Assembly (NCBI GenBank): GCA_949127685.1
Contig: CASBPW010000048.1
Location: 1 to 17,134, forward strand
Source: Candidatus Sivonenia alaskensis PMM_0068
GTDB lineage: Bacteria; Cyanobacteriota; Cyanobacteriia; Gloeobacterales; PMM-0068
Direction: 5' to 3'
DNA length: 17,134 nucleotides
Of this stretch, positions 7,369 to 14,601 are shown in pieces; the stretch's first letter is position 1, and every line of letters starts with the position of its first letter. The notes under the pieces are model-generated. The model ran no database searches, had not been told where the DNA came from, and saw only the letters and a list, made by a program, of their open reading frames with translations. Position numbers and translations under genes: made by a program.

Positions 7369-8100
7369 ATGCCGCGTATTCTAGTCATTGATGATGATCC
7401 GGCCATCCTAGAGTTGGTGCAGGTTAACCTCCAAATGGCAGGGTATGACGTCACCACGGTCCAAGATGGTATTACAGGACAGGCAATGGCGTTACAGCTC
7501 TTGCCAGATTTAGTGGTCTTGGACCTTATGTTACCGCAGGTCGATGGCTTTACGGTTTGTCAGCGGTTACGTCGCAACGAACGTTCTGCGGACATCCCCA
7601 TCCTGATGCTAACGGCTCTTACTCAGACCAAAGATAAGGTTGAAGGTTTCAATGCCGGAGCGGATGATTACCTAACTAAGCCTTTTGAACTGGATGAACT
7701 TTTGGCTAGAGTGCGGGCTCTGCTTCGACGTACAGACCGGATTCCGCAAGCAGCAAAACATTCTGAGATTCTCTCTTTTGGGGCTCTTACCCTAATCCCG
7801 GAGCGGTTTGAAGCGGTATGGTTCGGGAACGTGATCAAGCTTACTCATCTGGAATTTGAGCTTTTGCACTGTCTTCTCCAGCGTCATGGTCAGACGGTTT
7901 CTCCCGGCGAAATCTTGAAAGAGGTTTGGGGGTACGACCCTGATGATGACATTGAAACCATCCGTGTCCATATTCGTCACCTGAGAACAAAATTAGAGCC
8001 CGATGCCCGTCACCCTCAATTCATCAAGACTGTTTATGGCGCAGGCTACTGCCTGGAGCTGCCAATAGTCCAGAATCAAGAGATGAGTTCAGCTCAGTAA
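7369..8100 (+). CDS. rpaA: Response regulator RpaA (OmpR/PhoB family)
   Basis: Two-domain transcription factor, 243 residues. In model cyanobacteria RpaA is the main output regulator of the circadian clock and of energy transfer from phycobilisomes; it is phosphorylated by SasA and dephosphorylated by CikA. The receiver domain (3-118) has the acid pair D8-D10, phospho-acceptor D52 (VVLDLMLP), T82 and K104 (TKPFE). The winged-helix DNA-binding domain (about 130-232) carries the near-invariant RpaA stretches SEILSFGALTLIPERFEAVW, GEILKEVWGYDPDDDIETIR and IKTVYGAGYCLELP. The resemblance to RpaA proteins is much closer than to RpaB. The ATG at 7369 gives the standard MPRILVIDDD start. It heads a likely operon with the kinase and GGDEF-REC genes downstream; the kai genes are not in this window. 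Confidence 0.93.
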   Translation: MPRILVIDDDPAILELVQVNLQMAGYDVTTVQDGITGQAMALQLLPDLVVLDLMLPQVDGFTVCQRLRRNERSADIPILMLTALTQTKDKVEGFNAGADDYLTKPFELDELLARVRALLRRTDRIPQAAKHSEILSFGALTLIPERFEAVWFGNVIKLTHLEFELLHCLLQRHGQTVSPGEILKEVWGYDPDDDIETIRVHIRHLRTKLEPDARHPQFIKTVYGAGYCLELPIVQNQEMSSAQ

Positions 8101-8188
8101 TTTTGAAAACGAGATCGCTTGCTGGCTAAGGGTTTTAACCTTTTCTTCCGCACACAAACCACCATTATCATGCTAGTAGTTACCGTAG

Positions 8189-9214
8189 ATGTCTTTTGAG
8201 CAAAACATCCTAGATGCCCTTCCCTGGGGTTTGGTCTATACCGCTCAGGATGGCATCGTGGTTTTTTGGAATAAAACGATGGCTGACCTAACTGGGATCA
8301 GTGCTAGGCAAGCCAAAGGCAAGCTGATATACCACTGGATTGCCGAATTAAAAGATCTAGCCAGTAATACCAGCGTCCCTTTCTCCCGAGAAGGGTACTG
8401 GCAAAGTTTCATGGTCAACTGTCAAGACCATGAGGGTGGAACACTTTGGACGTTTACTCCGGAAGACCACTTAGATCGGGTTCAATCAGATTTCGTCTCT
8501 ACTGTTAGTCACGAATTGCGCACGCCTTTGACGAGCATCAAAGGCTTCGTCGATACCCTATTGCGCTCTCGTAGGCAATTGCCTGAAGACCAGCAGATTC
8601 GATTTCTACGGATTATCAAAAACCAAGCAGACCGACTGACCCGTCTGGTAGAAGATATTTTAATCGTCTCCAAGATTCAGTCTGGGCAGTTGAGAAATGC
8701 CCCTCAACGTTTAGATTTGGCGGATGTGATCGACCGCGTTTTGGAAAACCTATCCCAAAAAACTGCCCATCATCAATTGGATCTCAATCTAAACGAAGAT
8801 TTACCAGCGGTATGGGCTGACCAAGACCGTTTAGAGCAAATATTGACGAACCTCGTGGATAATGCGCTTAAGTATTCGCCCAAAAATACCGTGGTTGCGC
8901 TAAAAGCCTGGATGGATCCTAAGATTCCAGGCAAGCTTTCGATTTCCGTGGTGGACCAGGGTATTGGTATTCCAGAGGCTTTCCTAGAACAGATCTTTAA
9001 CCGTTTTAACCGTTTAGACACCCCCTTGACTCGTGAGCGGGAGGGGACTGGTTTGGGGCTATACATCACCAAATCGCTCGTAGAGAGTCTTGGTGGGCAA
9101 ATCGCTGTAGAAAGTAGAGAAAGCTTAGGCTCTACGTTCACCGTCTATTTGCCTACGGCTCCAGATATCTTGCCTGGACCTATCCAATCGGAGAGGGGAG
9201 AGGCCCATGCGTGA
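8189..9214 (+). CDS. Soluble PAS-domain sensor histidine kinase
   Basis: Histidine kinase of 341 residues with no membrane segment, so a cytoplasmic sensor. An N-terminal PAS domain (about 5-90; WGLVYTAQDGIVVFWN at 13-28) is followed by the dimerisation and phospho-acceptor region with SHELRTP (H108 is the phosphorylated histidine) and a full ATPase domain: N-box NLVDNALKYS (221-230), G1 DQGIGIP (256-262), F-box (FNRFNR) and G2 GTGLGL (286-291). No cysteine or histidine pattern for a haem or flavin cofactor was seen in the PAS region. It lies 88 bases after rpaA and its 3' end overlaps the next gene by 8 bases. Its partner is probably RpaA or the receiver of the next protein; it lacks the KaiB-like domain of SasA, so it is not SasA. 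The ATG at 8189 has no good ribosome-binding site. Confidence 0.92.
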   Translation: MSFEQNILDALPWGLVYTAQDGIVVFWNKTMADLTGISARQAKGKLIYHWIAELKDLASNTSVPFSREGYWQSFMVNCQDHEGGTLWTFTPEDHLDRVQSDFVSTVSHELRTPLTSIKGFVDTLLRSRRQLPEDQQIRFLRIIKNQADRLTRLVEDILIVSKIQSGQLRNAPQRLDLADVIDRVLENLSQKTAHHQLDLNLNEDLPAVWADQDRLEQILTNLVDNALKYSPKNTVVALKAWMDPKIPGKLSISVVDQGIGIPEAFLEQIFNRFNRLDTPLTREREGTGLGLYITKSLVESLGGQIAVESRESLGSTFTVYLPTAPDILPGPIQSERGEAHA

Positions 9215-10199
9215 CGCAGAAGAATCACTCAGTCGCCCTATCGATCCCGATGTATTAGAGCTGGAGTTGGGGGAATGGCTTAAGGACCGCCAAGAACGAG
9301 CCTTAATTTATTGCGACTTGCGTAATTTTAGGCTTTATAACCAGCTCTATGGGAAGCCCGTGGGAGACCGGATGCTCTCTTCTCTATCCCAATTGTTGGC
9401 TCGGTCCTTACAGTCTGATGAGTACTACTACCGAATCGGGGGGGATGAATTCCTGTTGGTAGTCCTTAGTCCTCGGGCAGAATCTCTTGCCCAAGAGCTT
9501 TGTCGGGAGTGGCAAACACTCAGTCCTGGGTTTTATACTGAGCGAGACCAACACAGACGTTTTTTGTTGGGGACCGACCGTCGAGGTATTGGGCGGCGTT
9601 GCCCTTTAGTCGAACTCAATATTGGGGTGGTTCATGCATCTCCCTACCGAGGCAAGGGATTATCAGAAGTTTTTTCCATCGCCGTGGAGACGAACCTACT
9701 AGCCCGTAGCCAGCCAGGAAATACCTATGTAGTCCACAAAGAGACCCTCTCCCATTCCAGTTGGACCGCGAGCCCTCCTTCTGTTTTGGTGGTAGAACCT
9801 GACGCAGCCTTAGCCTATTTGCTTCAAACGGCCTTGGAAATCAATGGTTATCAGGTATGGGTCACGAGCTCTGGACAAGAGGCTTTCAAATTAGCTTTAA
9901 CCCATCAGCCCAAGGTAATCATCTTGGACCTCTATACCTCTGACTTGCCAGCAGGTACCTATCTTTGTTCGGAATTACGTCGTCAACCTGATCTCTCTCA
10001 AACCTTGCTCATCGTGGCAGCCACCAATGCGGACCGGGAGGAATCTCTATCCGCTGGAGCAGATTTATTCATTCCGAAGCCATTTGAATTGAGTGACCTC
10101 TTGCATTGGGTAGACCGCTTGGTTGAAGAAAATGCCAAAGTAGTAGCCTTACCAGGTCTTCTGGATTCTTTTAGTGATTTTCAGACCCCACTCCATTAG
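9207..10199 (+). CDS. GGDEF domain-receiver domain fusion protein
   Basis: Signalling protein of 330 residues with an unusual order: a GGDEF domain first (about 30-180), then a receiver domain (192-306). The GGDEF part keeps the metal aspartate (D37 in YCDLRNF), N45 and the intact signature YRIGGDEF (75-82), so cyclic di-GMP synthesis is possible. It has no RxxD inhibitory site, has a changed N-Q-L-Y-G-K motif in place of the usual N-D-x-x-G-H, and carries extra residues between GGDEF and LNIGVV (137-142), so activity may be weak or lost. The receiver has the acceptor D241 (IILDLYTS) and K291 (IPKPFE), but an altered acid pair (E197, D199). The ATG lies 8 bases inside the kinase gene, behind a strong GGGAGAGG ribosome-binding site, so the two are translationally coupled. 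Function is not known. Confidence 0.9.
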   Translation: MRDAEESLSRPIDPDVLELELGEWLKDRQERALIYCDLRNFRLYNQLYGKPVGDRMLSSLSQLLARSLQSDEYYYRIGGDEFLLVVLSPRAESLAQELCREWQTLSPGFYTERDQHRRFLLGTDRRGIGRRCPLVELNIGVVHASPYRGKGLSEVFSIAVETNLLARSQPGNTYVVHKETLSHSSWTASPPSVLVVEPDAALAYLLQTALEINGYQVWVTSSGQEAFKLALTHQPKVIILDLYTSDLPAGTYLCSELRRQPDLSQTLLIVAATNADREESLSAGADLFIPKPFELSDLLHWVDRLVEENAKVVALPGLLDSFSDFQTPLH

Positions 10200-10230
10200 T
10201 ACGCTGGGTCGTGTGAGTTTTGTCTGTTGA

Positions 10231-11901
10231 TTATGACTCTGAAGGCAAAGAGTCGCTCAATCCGGCTCTTTTGCGGAGGGCTTGGGGACTGTTATCGCAC
10301 AAAGTCCAATTACGTCGGAAGAATCGAGCCAAGTCATTTTCAGCAAGTGGAAGATAAATGGGGCGTCCGTGGGGACAAGTATGGGGATTTTGAGTATTGA
10401 TCCAGCGGTCCAAGAGGTTTTGCAGAAAAGACAGGTCTAAAGGAGTGCCGTTGCGAATGGCTGCGCGACAGGCCAGACTGGCACAGGCGCTATCTAAGTC
10501 TGAGCAGCGACTGAGTTCACGCAGGGCTTCGGCGCAATCAGATCGGTCCAGCAAGCAGACGGGTGCTTGACGGATAGCCCAAACATTCTCTCCGAAAGGT
10601 TCTAAGACGATGCCTAGCGTTTCTAAGTTTTCCTGCTGGCGTTGGGTTAGATCTTCCACAAGCACGACGTTGGCTAAGTCTGCTAATTTCCACTCCCGCT
10701 GGACTAACTCAAAAAGAACTCGTTCTTCAGCCACATGTTGCTCAACCAACCACAGCCCTTCTGGATGTTCCGCGAGAATATAGGTGTTGCGAATTTGGGC
10801 TAAGGCCTTCAGTTTTCGTCCGCTGTGATAGGAAGTGCTCTCTTCTTTCAGCGCCCTCTTCATTGCTGCTCGAAATAGCCTGGAATCCTGACTGGGGAGA
10901 GTGTCCATCAGCACTTGAGCCAGGATGTCTTGGATTTGTTGGATTAGAGCTGGCTGGTCTTGGTATTGGACCGTTGTTTTGGCGGGATGGACATTCCAAT
11001 TTACCCGCTCGGCGGGGAGTTCTAGGTTGACCACACACAAGGGATATCTCCCTTTGGGCAGGGTGCGTCTAAATACTTGGAGAACTCCTTCTAGTAAGGC
11101 TCTGTCTTCCACACAACGGCCATTGATCGTAAAGATTATCCAGTCAGGTCGAGGACGAGAATAACGATTCGGTAAGGCCACGGTGACCGTAATTTTCTCT
11201 TGGGGTGTGAGGATCGACCCTTCGCCAAAATCGCTGGGTTCTAAACGGCGAAAAAGCTGGAGCAGAATAGCTTTGGCAGTACTCCCTGGCCAGAGCGACA
11301 GTTTCGGCTTCAGGGCTGAATCATTCTCTCCGATAGAAACCTGCCAGGTTATGTGGGGATGGGCTAAAGCCCGATATTTTATCCATTGAAGAATCGCCAT
11401 CACCTCCTTTTGGAGGTTGAGAAATCGACGACGGACCGGCATCTGACCAAAGATATTATTTAAGGTCACGATGGTCCCGAACCCAGCCCCTTGTGGCTTT
11501 TGTTCTATGACTTGGCCTTGATGGCCATAGCATTGCCAGGAAGCCAAAGCTTGATTCGGGCTATGGGTCACCACGGTGAGTTCTCCAACCGTCGCTAGCG
11601 CATGCAGCCCTTCCCCTCGAAAACCGAGGGTGTTTATGTGCCAGAGGTCTTCCACAGACTGAATTTTAGAAGTTTGATGGGGGAGGGCACAGACCAGGGC
11701 ATCTTCTGGGGACATGCCCCGACCATCATCACTGACCTGAAGGGCCCAGCGCTGAGGCCAGATACAGATGGCGATACGTTTTGCTCCCGCATCCAGGCTG
11801 TTATCCACCAATTCTCGGACGACCGCAACCAATGAATCAATGATTTCGCCTGCAGCAATGAGGCGAATCAGTTCAGGAGATAAAGGATGGATTGAGGGCA
11901 T
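10231..11901 (-). CDS. mutL: DNA mismatch repair protein MutL
   Basis: MutL links mismatch recognition by MutS to strand removal. The 556 residues hold the N-terminal GHKL ATPase with LIAAGEIIDSL (14-24), ELVDNSLDAGA (30-40, catalytic E30 and N34), DDGRGM (58-63), TSKI (77-80) and GFRGEGL (93-99), then the NVHPAK (303-308) transducer motif. The C-terminal domain (about 365-530) is of the endonuclease type: EQHVAEERVLFE (387-398), ACRAAIRNG (477-485), CPHGRP (509-514) and FFRRNW. The usual first residue of the DQHA(x)2E(x)4E metal motif, aspartate, is glutamate here and the alanine is valine. The ATG at 11901 gives a standard N-terminus but has no clear ribosome-binding site. The linker between domains is short. 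mutL lies downstream of a DprA-like gene with a 93-bp mobile-like insert between them. Confidence 0.95.
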   Translation of the reverse strand: MPSIHPLSPELIRLIAAGEIIDSLVAVVRELVDNSLDAGAKRIAICIWPQRWALQVSDDGRGMSPEDALVCALPHQTSKIQSVEDLWHINTLGFRGEGLHALATVGELTVVTHSPNQALASWQCYGHQGQVIEQKPQGAGFGTIVTLNNIFGQMPVRRRFLNLQKEVMAILQWIKYRALAHPHITWQVSIGENDSALKPKLSLWPGSTAKAILLQLFRRLEPSDFGEGSILTPQEKITVTVALPNRYSRPRPDWIIFTINGRCVEDRALLEGVLQVFRRTLPKGRYPLCVVNLELPAERVNWNVHPAKTTVQYQDQPALIQQIQDILAQVLMDTLPSQDSRLFRAAMKRALKEESTSYHSGRKLKALAQIRNTYILAEHPEGLWLVEQHVAEERVLFELVQREWKLADLANVVLVEDLTQRQQENLETLGIVLEPFGENVWAIRQAPVCLLDRSDCAEALRELSRCSDLDSACASLACRAAIRNGTPLDLSFLQNLLDRWINTQNPHTCPHGRPIYLPLAENDLARFFRRNWTLCDNSPQALRKRAGLSDSLPSES

Positions 11902-11978
11902 GAGAGTGTTAAAGAACGCCCTTTCTGTCTATGCTCCATTCTGTTGGCGGGCTACCATCGTCATCCAGAACAGATGTA

Positions 11979-12071
11979 ATAGCGGTTCCTAGACGAGTGA
12001 GGTACATCAGATCATTGCTAGATAAGGCTTTCAGTACACATTTTGTATCTCACCTAATCAGGAACCGCTAT
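11979..12071. mobile_element. MITE-like element, 93 bp, with 27-bp imperfect terminal inverted repeats
   Basis: The two ends are inverted copies: 11979-12005 and 12045-12071. The outer 12 bases match exactly (ATAGCGGTTCCT against AGGAACCGCTAT). The next 6 differ, and the last 9 match at 8 positions (GTGAGGTAC against GTGAGATAC). The 39-base middle has no coding capacity, so it would need a transposase in trans. TA at both edges of the inner part (11980-11981 and 12069-12070) would fit a TA-targeting (IS630/Tc1-like) element, but the duplication is short and could be chance. It lies wholly between the stop of the DprA-like gene and the start of mutL; in RNA it could form a long hairpin. Confidence 0.6.
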
Positions 12072-12078
12072 ATCCCGC

Positions 12079-12585
12079 TTAATCGAAGTAAAACAGGGTT
12101 ACGATTTTACGTTGATCTTCAGCCTGCCGACAGGTCTCCAACAGCGTCTGCGACTCATGAAAAGCAAAACAGATCAGTTGCTGACATTTGGCGACGATTT
12201 CAGCATTACAGAGATTGCTGGCCTCTGCTAAGGGCAGTTCATCGCGTTCGGGATATTCTATAAGTTGAACGACTTGCTCTAATTGCTCTTGGGATTCCTT
12301 CGGCTGACGGGCTAGACCTTGCGGCAAAATAACCGTTACGGAGTTGGGGTCGGCCCGCATAGCGCCGCGAATCACAGCGGCATTGGTTCCTCCAGAACCT
12401 GAAGTGAGCAATCGGTTCCCGGAAAGGGCCAGGGCATAGCTCAGTAACTCAATAAGTTGCTGATGCCCCAGGGGTAAGTGACGAGAGCCTAGGATGGCTA
12501 TTTGTTTAGAACCTGTGTTCTGGATGGTGAGGAGCTCCTCTAGGAACTCATCCACAGAAGCGACATTAGTAAAGGAGCGGGTCAA
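12079..12585 (-). CDS. Small DprA-like protein (DNA recombination-mediator A domain)
   Basis: Protein of 168 residues made only of a Rossmann-type SMF/LOG-like domain. After a short helical N-terminus it shows IAILGSRHLPLGHQ, NRLLTSGSGGTNAAVIRGAM and VTVILPQGLARQPKESQEQL. It ends in ICFAFHESQTLLETC and IVTLFYFD. This pattern matches a widespread cyanobacterial family annotated as DNA recombination-mediator protein A; the role of that stand-alone form is not established. It lacks the N- and C-terminal domains of the true DprA at 5174. The start is a TTG at 12585, supported by AAAGGAAA about 9 bases upstream and by the lack of any earlier in-frame ATG. It ends 8 bases before the MITE-like element. 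A link to recombination or repair through mutL is inferred from position only. Confidence 0.8.
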   Translation of the reverse strand: MTRSFTNVASVDEFLEELLTIQNTGSKQIAILGSRHLPLGHQQLIELLSYALALSGNRLLTSGSGGTNAAVIRGAMRADPNSVTVILPQGLARQPKESQEQLEQVVQLIEYPERDELPLAEASNLCNAEIVAKCQQLICFAFHESQTLLETCRQAEDQRKIVTLFYFD

Positions 12586-12688
12586 GGTTGCTTTCCTTTA
12601 GACTTAACGCAAGACAGTAAGATAGTCCCATTAGTCTATCAGGACGTGTTCAGACAATCGTTAATAAAAACTATAGGAATTCCTAGAA
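12586..12688. other. Intergenic region before DprA-like gene
   Basis: This 103-base gap holds the TTG ribosome-binding site of the next gene and a possible weak promoter (TTGTCT then TAATGG with 18 bases between, minus strand). It also takes in the transcript end of the DUF2993 operon. No gene was seen. Confidence 0.3.
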
Positions 12689-12690
12689 TT
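12664..12690 (-). terminator. Weak candidate intrinsic terminator of the DUF2993 operon
   Basis: On the minus strand, just at and after the stop of the DUF2993 gene, the sequence can pair around the core TAGGAATTCCTA (12673-12684). Together with the neighbouring bases it makes a stem of about 8 pairs with one mismatch, closed by AATT. A T-rich stretch (TTTTTATT) follows. The stem is weak and AT-rich, so this is only a candidate. Confidence 0.3.
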
Positions 12691-13462
12691 AGGGGAGTTT
12701 ACGTACCTGGACAAAACCTACCAGTTCTAACTTTCCAGGCTGAATCGATAGGCGGAGTACGCGGGCCGTGATGTTTTGCTGCTCTAGCTGATTGAGGTCT
12801 ACCAATTGATTGACTCCCCCTAAAAATAGCTTAGTCAGTTCGGTAGGAACAGGAGTGCCGTCCAGGGCAAAGACCGGATTGACAAAGCGGACTCTGGTTC
12901 CGCGGTCTACTTGAATCTTGGTGCGAAAGCGGACTTCCACTGTTTGATTGCTCTGCTCAGGAGTCCCGAGTTTGGCCAGAACCTCTACGATGCCATCTTG
13001 CAAGAGAATCCGCGGCTCAGAAAAAGTGATGCGCTGTACTTGTCCAGAGCCCCCTATGAAACCAGGAATTTCCGCGCGGACATTCTGGAATTCTTTAATC
13101 ACTTCAGGACTATTTAAAGTTTTATTCAAGTCTTCTTCGGTCACTTCTAAGCGAACGGCGGCTTGGAGGGGATTCTTCAAGCCGATGCGCATACCAGAAA
13201 AGTTGATGCTGACGGGGTCTGCTTCCAGCTCTGCCACAGCGACCCGGAATGGCTGACGGACCACTCCCCGTGCCGCTAACTGGACCCGCTCGATTTCTCC
13301 ATTGACCAATTGATAATTGGGCCGACTGAGGATCCGTACTTCTAATCGGTCAGCATGGTCTACTTGCTTGAGGAGTGTGTCTTTGGCAATCTGTTCGAGA
13401 CTATAGCCACCCAAATTGCCAAGGGTAGCCAAGAGAGTTATTAAGGAAGCGAGCCAAGGCAT
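12689..13462 (-). CDS. DUF2993 (LmeA-family) protein
   Basis: Protein of 257 residues from the DUF2993 family, best known from the actinobacterial phospholipid-binding protein LmeA and common in cyanobacteria. It starts with a short hydrophobic segment (MPWLASLITLLATLGNLGGY) that could act as signal peptide or anchor, so it is probably at the inner membrane or in the periplasm. The body has the expected rhythm of strands: HADRLEVRILSRPNYQLVNG, VQLAARGVVRQPFRVAVAEL and the long RLEVTEEDLNKTLNSPEVI. Near the end come alternating basic and hydrophobic strands. No catalytic motif is known for the family; lipid binding is inferred from the family, not seen here. The ATG lies 8 bases after the stop of the repeat protein, so the two form an operon. 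Confidence 0.85.
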   Translation of the reverse strand: MPWLASLITLLATLGNLGGYSLEQIAKDTLLKQVDHADRLEVRILSRPNYQLVNGEIERVQLAARGVVRQPFRVAVAELEADPVSINFSGMRIGLKNPLQAAVRLEVTEEDLNKTLNSPEVIKEFQNVRAEIPGFIGGSGQVQRITFSEPRILLQDGIVEVLAKLGTPEQSNQTVEVRFRTKIQVDRGTRVRFVNPVFALDGTPVPTELTKLFLGGVNQLVDLNQLEQQNITARVLRLSIQPGKLELVGFVQVRKLP

Positions 13463-13470
13463 TCCCGGAC

Positions 13471-14457
13471 CTAACGAGGGTACTTAACTTTCACAAAACC
13501 AACTTCATAGAGCTGCTGATAGGCTTGTTTGGCGATCGGGCGGTCGGGTTGTTGGGATTGAACGATACGGACGAGGAGGGGAACGGCTAGCTCTGGTTTG
13601 TTTTCTGCCCGATGAATGAGCGCTAACTGGTAGCTGGCTTCATCCCGAAGAATGGCGGCGGTCAAGGCCAGTTGCTTTTCTTCTTCAGAAATGCGGTTAT
13701 CAATGCCAACAAAAGCTTTGTTGAGGGCTTGGTGGAAGATGGTGATTTGGTTGAGGGTAGTGACCGCTTCTTTCGCTTTGCTCACCGCTAGAGGAAATTG
13801 TTGGGCCTGCGCTAGCTTCTCTGATTCTTTAAGGAGTGCTTGCGCAGACTCAATCGTCAGAAAGCTGCCTGCATTTTCTATCTGTTTTACCTGGGCATCA
13901 GCAGGATAGACACTTTTGACAAAACCGAGGGCATAGAGCTTTTGGTACGCGGCTTTACCCAAGTCCCGGTCAGGTTGTTCCGACTGAACGACTCGGGTCA
14001 AAAGGGGGATAGCGAGTTGGGGCTTTCCTTCACCAATATGAGCATCGGCCAATTGAAGGAGCGCCTCATCTCGTCGGACAGCAGCCTGGACCGCCAATTC
14101 TCGCTCATTAGCTGTGACTTTAGCGTCAATACCGCTGAAGGCTGCCGATAAAGATTTGTGAAAGTCTGAAAGCTGGTTGAGCATCGTGGATGCTTCTTGA
14201 GTCTTCTGTACGGCTTCAGAAAAGCGCTTGGCATCGATCGCATCTTTACCTTGCTTGATTAATTGTTCTGCCGCAGCAGGACTCAAAATGCTACTTTCAG
14301 TTTCTAATTGGCGAAATTGCTGAGGGTCAGGGATGGAGGCGGAGTCGTTTTCCTTCGGCAGGGAAAAGGAAGCTGCATCCAAAGACGGTCCCTTTGTTTG
14401 GGCCATTACGGCAGGAGCTAGCATCACCAGGGAAAGGGAAAGTAAAATGTGCCGCAT
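13471..14457 (-). CDS. Exported protein with two 128-residue tandem repeats, function unknown
   Basis: I do not recognise this 328-residue protein. It begins with a clear signal peptide (MRHILLSLSLVMLAPAVMAQ), likely cut after A19, so it is periplasmic or outer-membrane facing. After a polar linker it consists of two copies of one unit, residues 58-185 and 200-327, which align without a gap over 128 positions with 64 identities counted by hand. Each unit is mostly helical. It contains FHxxLxxAFxGID, AAxxRDEAxxQLA, KPxLAxPLLxRxVQSxQPDR and ends LYxxGFVK then YP. The LA-PLL-R-VQS part looks like a TPR-type helix pair, which is a guess. It sits directly before the DUF2993 gene and should be co-transcribed with it. 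No known domain could be assigned. Confidence 0.85.
   Translation of the reverse strand: MRHILLSLSLVMLAPAVMAQTKGPSLDAASFSLPKENDSASIPDPQQFRQLETESSILSPAAAEQLIKQGKDAIDAKRFSEAVQKTQEASTMLNQLSDFHKSLSAAFSGIDAKVTANERELAVQAAVRRDEALLQLADAHIGEGKPQLAIPLLTRVVQSEQPDRDLGKAAYQKLYALGFVKSVYPADAQVKQIENAGSFLTIESAQALLKESEKLAQAQQFPLAVSKAKEAVTTLNQITIFHQALNKAFVGIDNRISEEEKQLALTAAILRDEASYQLALIHRAENKPELAVPLLVRIVQSQQPDRPIAKQAYQQLYEVGFVKVKYPR
13477..13860 (-). repeat. Second copy of the 128-residue coding repeat
   Basis: Encodes residues 200-327 of the exported protein. It is a gapless partner of the copy at 13903-14286, with 64 of 128 residues the same, so the duplication is old rather than recent. Confidence 0.85.
13903..14286 (-). 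repeat. First copy of the 128-residue coding repeat
   Basis: Encodes residues 58-185 of the exported protein. A 14-residue spacer separates it from the second copy. Confidence 0.85.
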
Positions 14458-14601
14458 GAGGATACCCAGTAAAATAAATGAACGTATGCGTCCAGCTTCA
14501 ACCTCGCGATTCTATCACGGGGTAGCCTGTTGATAGGGCTGTCCTAGCCATGCTGACGAGGTCTACCAAGACGCGATCCATTCCCTTACTCCCTCCTTTC
14601 A
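14458..14601. promoter_or_regulatory. Divergent promoter region, repeat-protein operon and HD hydrolase
   Basis: The 144-base gap separates two genes that start away from each other, so it should hold both promoters. A TTGATA at 14531-14536 could be a -35 box for the hydrolase, but no matching -10 was seen at the usual spacing. On the minus strand an AT-rich stretch just before the repeat-protein start is a possible -10. Neither gene has a clear ribosome-binding site. Confidence 0.3.

Noticed and set aside
8125..8150. AAGG/CCTT hairpin with T-rich tail after rpaA
   Set aside because: A four-pair stem is too weak to call a terminator; the kinase gene downstream may well be read through.
8773..9141. 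122-residue open frame on the minus strand
   Set aside because: It is antisense to the ATPase domain of the histidine kinase and has no recognisable features.
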